A program made the translations under genes and the position numbers. From NCBI RefSeq assembly GCF_032854445.1, contig NC_088300.1, positions 37,414,458-37,478,457 on the forward strand: a DNA stretch of 64,000 nucleotides, read 5' to 3'. This DNA comes from Liolophura sinensis (taxonomy: Eukaryota; Mollusca; Polyplacophora; Chitonida; Chitonidae). The notes beneath the pieces were generated by a model. That model saw only the letters and a list, made by a program, of their open reading frames with translations. It ran no database searches and was not told the origin of the DNA. Of the stretch, positions 58,721-64,000 are shown piece after piece. Each line of letters begins with the position of its first letter. Position 1 is the first letter of the stretch.

Positions 58721-61700
58721 TCAGACTGATGTTTGTCGATAGTTTTTTGTTTCAATGACTTTCTTCCCACACATGGCACAGATTCCTAAAACAGAAATTA
58801 CACAGTGACACTATGGTTAGAAATAAACTTGTACAAAAAAAGTGCAGTAGTACAAATGAAAAACCTCAGTATGAAGTACTTAAACCTTCACCTTAACATG
58901 GATTCTAATACACAAAAGAGATGTGAAGGTCATCAGTTTGGTAATTTACAGTAATTAATATGTATACAAAGTACCAAAAATGAAACATCCCTCTCATTTC
59001 TATGCTTTACATGTACGCAAAACCGGTTTTCAATACATGTAGTATTTTTTAAAAAGCACCGTTAATATTTACCATAACATTCCAATACAGAAGAGGCTAA
59101 GTTGTGAATTTAGAACAGCTGCAGAACCCTCACTTTTTTGTGCTAAGACACTGTAAACAATTTCCCACCCACCCTCTACAACAACACCATATACTATTGA
59201 ACACATTCTGTCCAACAGCCATTAGCCATAATTTTTTTATGAGCATTAATGATGTAAACTCTCAAAGTTTACGAACACTGAACATATATTGTAATTATGA
59301 CACATACCTTTTTTGTATGCACAACCTGGAAAAAAAAAAGTTATTGTGAGAGAGTGCTTGCAATGTGCATGTAATGTGCCTCCTTGTTGCAGGATGGATT
59401 TCCACTGCTCTTTTATCTAGTGCTGCTTCACTGAGACGACTTACCGAAGACAAGTAAGCCGCCCAACCCAAGCCATTATACTGATACGGGTCAACCAGTC
59501 ATTGCACTATTCCCTTAATGCTGAAAGCCAAGCAAGGAAATTACAACTTCCTATATTAAGGTCTCAGGTGAGACCCGACCCAAGATTGACCCTGGATCTA
59601 CCTCCCCTGAAGCCGGTGCTCTACTGAGCTATCGCTGCCAGTCATAGTGTTATTATAAAAAATGTAAAGTATTACAATGTGAAATGTGTACTCAGTATAG
59701 GTCATTGAAACATGGTTCAACAACTTTCAATTTCTCTGGTCTCCCACTTCATAAACTAACCATAAGTTTGATTTCCTCTGTGAAAACCATTTTCTCAAGA
59801 AAACTCAAGTTGATCTCAAGATTTTACAGTTTATAGAGAGAGGGAGTGTTTGAAAGTTTTGCATTAAAAGGGAAAGTCTTAATTTGACGAGACATATTAG
59901 TTAACCTACCTTGACAGTAATGAGATCCAACCTGGTGTACTGACGACTTACATATTCTACATTTCGCAAAAGTGGAGTACGGCGCAAATCTGAAACCAAA
60001 ACAAATAGAAAACAACCAATAAGGGAAGGCCACATAAAATTACACCAACATCACAATTAAAGTTTAAAAGAAGCTACTCAGTGAATTTATTAGGATTCAT
60101 AATTTAAAAGCGTGCAGAGACACATGAACGTCAGGTCCCTGTTTCACGAAGTGCACTGTAAAAGCTAAGTGTGCCCTTCCAATAGGACAGCGTACTTGTT
60201 GTTTAAGATATGAAGTACACTGTAAAAGCTAAGTGTGCCCTTCCAATAGGACAGCGTATCTGTTGTTTAAGATATGAAATGCACTGTAATAGCTAAGTGT
60301 GTCCTTCCAATAGGACAGCGTACTTGTTGTTTAAGATATGAAATGCACTGTAATAGCTAAGAATGCCCTTCCAATAGGACAGCGTACTTGTTGTTTAAGA
60401 TATGAAATGCACTGTAATAGCTAAGTGTGCCCTTCCAATAGGACAGCGTACCTGTTGTTTAAGATATGAGGTGCACTGTTATAGCTAAGTATGCCCTTCC
60501 AATAGGACAGCGTACTTGTTGTTTAAGATATGAAGTGCACTTGGCTAAGGACTACATAATACTAAGTAGGCTACGCTTCAGGACATCAGTCTATTACAAA
60601 ATAATCAATATTTATTTCACCACATCATTTCTCAACAGAATTTTCTTTGTACACAAAATGCGTTAAAAGACACATTTACAATCACAACTAAATTTAAAGA
60701 ACATACCTATTTTTCTTAGCTGTCAAGGCTTTGTTTTCTCCCACTGTTCGTCCCCCTCCTTCTGTAAACAGATCAGGTTTTCACATGTAGTCAGTTTGCA
60801 CTGAATAAAGTTTTCAATGCACCTAACTACCCAAAAACATGCAAAAAAAATATGCATCTTGTTAAAGGTGAGTAGGCCTACTCTGACAACCCCCATGCAG
60901 TTTTTCCACCTATAACAATCACTACACAGACTAAGAGACAACTTTTTCTGAATACCATGCCTCACGAATTTGAAGTCCTAGTCTACCAAGCTACCTTAAC
61001 CTAGGTCGGTAAACCACTACATACAAGTTTATAAGAGTTTACTTTAATATAAACAGTTTACTTTTATGGAGGCTCAGTGTGTTAATTAGCATACACCACA
61101 AAGGTATTATTGAATTGTCTCTTGTGTTTAAAATAGATACTAACAGTTTCAAATTTAGTCCTGCAGGATACCAAAGTAGAGCAGGGAACTTGCAAATTTC
61201 ATTTCCTAATCACATTTCACGCCAAACGCAAAATATAACAATCTTGATGATCATAACATATCTCTCAAATATAGAGCAGCAATATAATTAAGCTTGATGT
61301 AAGTAAACATTACACACACTAAAAGTTGTCCAGCTCAAGTTGATGAACGTGCCTAAAATTGGGCTTGTCAATTTCACACAGCACATGATGTAAGGTCTGG
61401 GAAGTACACTCATTATGTGCAATGTACAGCTTCAGTATAGTGAAATTCACACAATGATGTGAAATATTTAATGCCGCACCTGGTTTCTCATCAGTGAAAT
61501 GACCTGAACAGGTAGACAAGAGATATCATTTAAGATATCATTAAAAATATTTACAAATGTATCGCACACACTGGGCAGGTCATTTTATAAAAAAAAAAAA
61601 TTTGGAACCACTGTAGAACAAGAACAGACCAATGAAATATCAAGACAGCTTGATGAATATTCATAAGGTATCATGATCATGAGCAAATGGATGTCACTAA

Positions 61701-62802
61701 GATGTCTAACATCTTCAAAACCTGAAACAGTTATATTAATTAGCATACCTGTTGTATTTCTTGCACCAGATTTCCATGGATCTGGAGTAATTACTTTTCC
61801 CAGCTTTTTCTGACCTATAATGAAAAAAAAGTGTATAAATTGTACCACATACCCAGCACATATAATCAGAGGATAATTATCTGATACTGGACCAGTAGGT
61901 GTATAAATTGTGATGTGGTAAAGGAGGAAACATGAAGATTATGTCATAACCTTTCCATCACATACCCAGTACATATAATCAGATGACAGTTATCTGCTAC
62001 TGGTTTAGGTTGTGCCAAACACTTCACATGGGGTTGACAGCAAATTACCTCCAATTGCTCCAACCATTGTGGAATGTGAAAATAATATCTGGTTAAAGAA
62101 AAACATCCTACTTTAGTATCTGAACATCAAATAACGAGAAAGGTATGAGCTCAAATCATCCAACAAGCACTTAGTTTAATGCAAATAATTTAATAAGCTA
62201 GCTTTGTTTGATAATCATTAGATTTTACTTATATGATGGCAGCCAGCATTTTCTCAGGGAAGACCCTCCCATGGACAACCATAAGGATGATTTATGCCAT
62301 ACTCAAGAATATTTCACTTATACAACGGCGGCCAACATAATGGTGGGAGGAAAGTGGGCCGAGCCAGAGGGAAAGACATGACCATCTGCAGGTTGCTGCC
62401 ACACCTTCCCAGGTATGACCGGAGAGGAATCCAGCACGAAATGAACTTGAACTCACGAGTTGAACTCACACGTTTTTTTAAGATATCCTGCTCACAACAA
62501 TGGGCAAAAATCTAGCAAAATAAGATCAGCACGCCTTCGCAATAATCATTTCGTATACCGGTATTCATTTATTTAAAGCACAGAACGGAAACATAGCTAG
62601 TCTAAAACTTCTACGTTACATTCAAAGAATGGGTGTCGAAAATAGGTGCGCTAGTAATACTTGTGCATTGTGATCGCCCCAGATTGTCACAATCGACGAG
62701 TAATTTAACTGAACTAATTAATACCGTGTAGTCTTTCAGCACATTTAACCCTTCTCTGTTATCAGACTTAAGGCTTCCCAACTTACATTTTTCACAAACC
62801 AT
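58721..62802 (-). CDS. CRIPT: Cysteine-rich PDZ-binding protein, complete, six coding exons
   Basis: Coding exons: 62787-62802, 61749-61814, 60707-60761, 59910-59989, 59308-59325 (18 nt) and 58721-58785, all GT-AG, joining to 99 residues (human 101). The protein starts MVCEKCQKKLGKVITPDPW. It carries four CxxC pairs (CEKC, CRIC, CQGC, CAMC) expected to bind zinc, and ends QTSV, a class I PDZ ligand. In vertebrates CRIPT binds PSD-95 and microtubules and is also linked to the minor spliceosome. The middle segment TEGGGRTVGENKALTAKKNRF is shorter than in human. The first exon ends one base into codon 6 and is only 16 nt of coding. All cysteines of the family are kept, so it should be functional. 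Confidence 0.97.
59345..59642 (-). mobile_element. Family 2 SINE in CRIPT intron 4
   Basis: GAGAGAGTGCTTGCAATG at the left (reversed tail), GGTCAACCAGTCATTGCAC, head with a reversed B box GAGACCCGACCCAAG. Its tail end lies within about 20 nt of the acceptor of the 18-nt exon. Confidence 0.88.
60150..60545. repeat. Minisatellite, 64-bp unit, about 6 copies, in CRIPT intron 3
   Basis: CCCTTCCAATAGGACAGCGT then ACTTGTTGTTTAAGATATG and TGCACTGTAAAAGCTAAGTG repeats at 64-bp spacing with over 90 percent visual identity. Confidence 0.93.
62225..62462 (-). mobile_element. Family 1 SINE, rearranged, in CRIPT intron 1
   Basis: A short piece (ATGATGGCAGCCAGCATTTT then AGGGAAGACCCTCCC) precedes a longer one from GCCATACTCAAGAATATTTC to TTGAACTCACG. 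This suggests two overlapping fragments or an internal duplication. Confidence 0.8.
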
Positions 62803-64000
62803 TTTATTCTACCGGGATGTTTTCTCTGTTGGAATCAATAATAAACACTTTATGACAAATCGGTATCCGAGAGAGCGCTTTTGGAAGGGAGATAACCGGA
62901 CAATATTTTTCTTCCTATTTTTTTTCTTTCTTCATGACCCAGTAAGAAAGGATCCTGAATGATCAGAAATGTTTTTCTTCCTATTTTTTTCTTTCTTCAT
63001 AACCCAGTAAAACAGGAACTAGAATGATCATTCTTCGTCTTTGTTTCCATATGTTCAGAAACCTACAGTGTGAGTGTTTCTTCTTCCATGATTGTGTCTG
63101 ACCATAAAGGCCTACTCTTAGGTCGGAATCTCTTTTTTAGCAGCAACAGGCATCAGTGTAAGTTCCTCCGTCTGTACGTCTGACGGCCGATTGGTCAAGT
63201 CCTTGACATAGTATCTTTTAACATGGACTATTCACTTAACAAGAGATCTGAGTGTAAGGTGACATAAACTTCGCATGTCATCGCATCTGCTGAGAATTGA
63301 GTTTACTCCCATGCCCGCAGGAAACTTTAGCCAGGCTTAATTCAGAATAGGGACTATCTTGTTCTGATATAAAATCAGTTGGACTTTATTCAGGACTAAA
63401 GATTAATTTCAGACCTAATTTGCTAATATACATATAATCTTTTTGGCCTGAGGATTGTGATGCCCAGCCTAGTTCTAGTTCCTTTGACCATGAATTAAGC
63501 TATCTAATAGGTGATATCCATTAAGACGCCCAAGGCTGAATCACTTGTATCATAAGGGTCAGCTTTCTTGTTAATTTCAACAACCATTACAAGCTACATT
63601 TACAAGGATGTCAATTACTTATGTTTATTTAACCTGTCCCCTGCACCTCAAACCTGTCCCACATGGGCAGTTCAAGTATAGTTAATTGCTAGGTGGAGGA
63701 ATTAATCATCAATTCACGAGTCTGAATGAGAAAGTCTGCTTCACCACACAAACAAACAATCCATTAGGTACAGAATTTTAAAATTTAAACTGCATTCAGG
63801 TCAATTTAACCTGGGACTATTATATAATAATCCCAGATTTAACTGAACTGTTACAAAGCGTTTCAAGGTGATGCTTGTTTTTAACACTAGGAACAGACAA
63901 AACAAAATAAATATTTGATCAAGAAGTTAATGTTTATTTCACTTTAGATGTGTAATATATTTACACTTTAAAATATGTGTACACTATATCCTACAGGTAC
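62803..64000. other. Upstream of CRIPT; no gene seen
   Basis: Holds the CRIPT promoter region. A 30-bp stretch rich in TTTTTCTTCC and CTTTCTTCAT is duplicated at about 62906-62946 and 62970-63008. Nothing else is recognised up to the window end. Confidence 0.45.

Overview
This is a 64 kb piece of an AT-rich animal nuclear genome. Genes are sparse and split by GT-AG introns, and the space between them is packed with tRNA-derived SINEs, minisatellites and decayed retroelements. The gene content (SLC39A9/ZIP9, ERH, CRIPT, a sororin-like gene, a rhodopsin-type GPCR) is bilaterian. The SINE style (tails ending in AAAT or ACTC repeats) and the intron structure suggest a marine lophotrochozoan, most likely a mollusc. 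That placement is inference from repeat style, not from a marker gene.

Layout. 1-20 kb is gene-poor: SINEs, large minisatellites at 1.4-2.0, 5.4-6.06, 10.75-11.65 and 18.2-18.55 kb, and a broken L1/Tx1-like LINE at 13.15-14.95 kb (-). At 20.49-21.98 kb (+) lies an intronless-coding class A GPCR. At 25.07-26.69 kb (-) is a two-exon, 91-residue cytochrome b5-domain protein. 32.76-41.19 kb (-) holds a complete seven-exon SLC39A9 (ZIP9). 41.67-45.72 kb (+) holds a complete four-exon ERH, head-to-head with SLC39A9 across about 0.5 kb. 49.36-56.52 kb (-) holds a sororin (CDCA5)-like cohesion gene whose large central exon is broken by two frame changes and a stop. 58.72-62.80 kb (-) holds a complete six-exon CRIPT with an 18-nt microexon.

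Gene relations. The ERH/SLC39A9 pair shares one intergenic region carrying a perfect NRF-1-type palindrome and a CTCF-like site. The two genes are also neighbours in human as I recall it, so the bidirectional arrangement may be very old. The other genes are functionally independent.

Repeats. Family 1 SINE (about 260 bp, A box TGGCTCAGTTGG, B box AGTTCAAGTCC, tail AGTACGGCGTAAAACACC plus AAAT repeats) is the commonest, with several copies flanked by 11-15 bp target duplications. Families 2 and 3 have different tRNA-like heads but nearly the same tail motif (ATTGTTAAGTACGACGTTAA). The most unusual structures are a minisatellite built from the SLC39A9 exon-5/intron junction, a 68-bp hairpin inserted in a SINE, a foldback element interrupted by a SINE inside ERH intron 1, and a SINE lying 14-20 nt from the CRIPT microexon acceptor. 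No CRISPR array, operon or prokaryote-type system is present.
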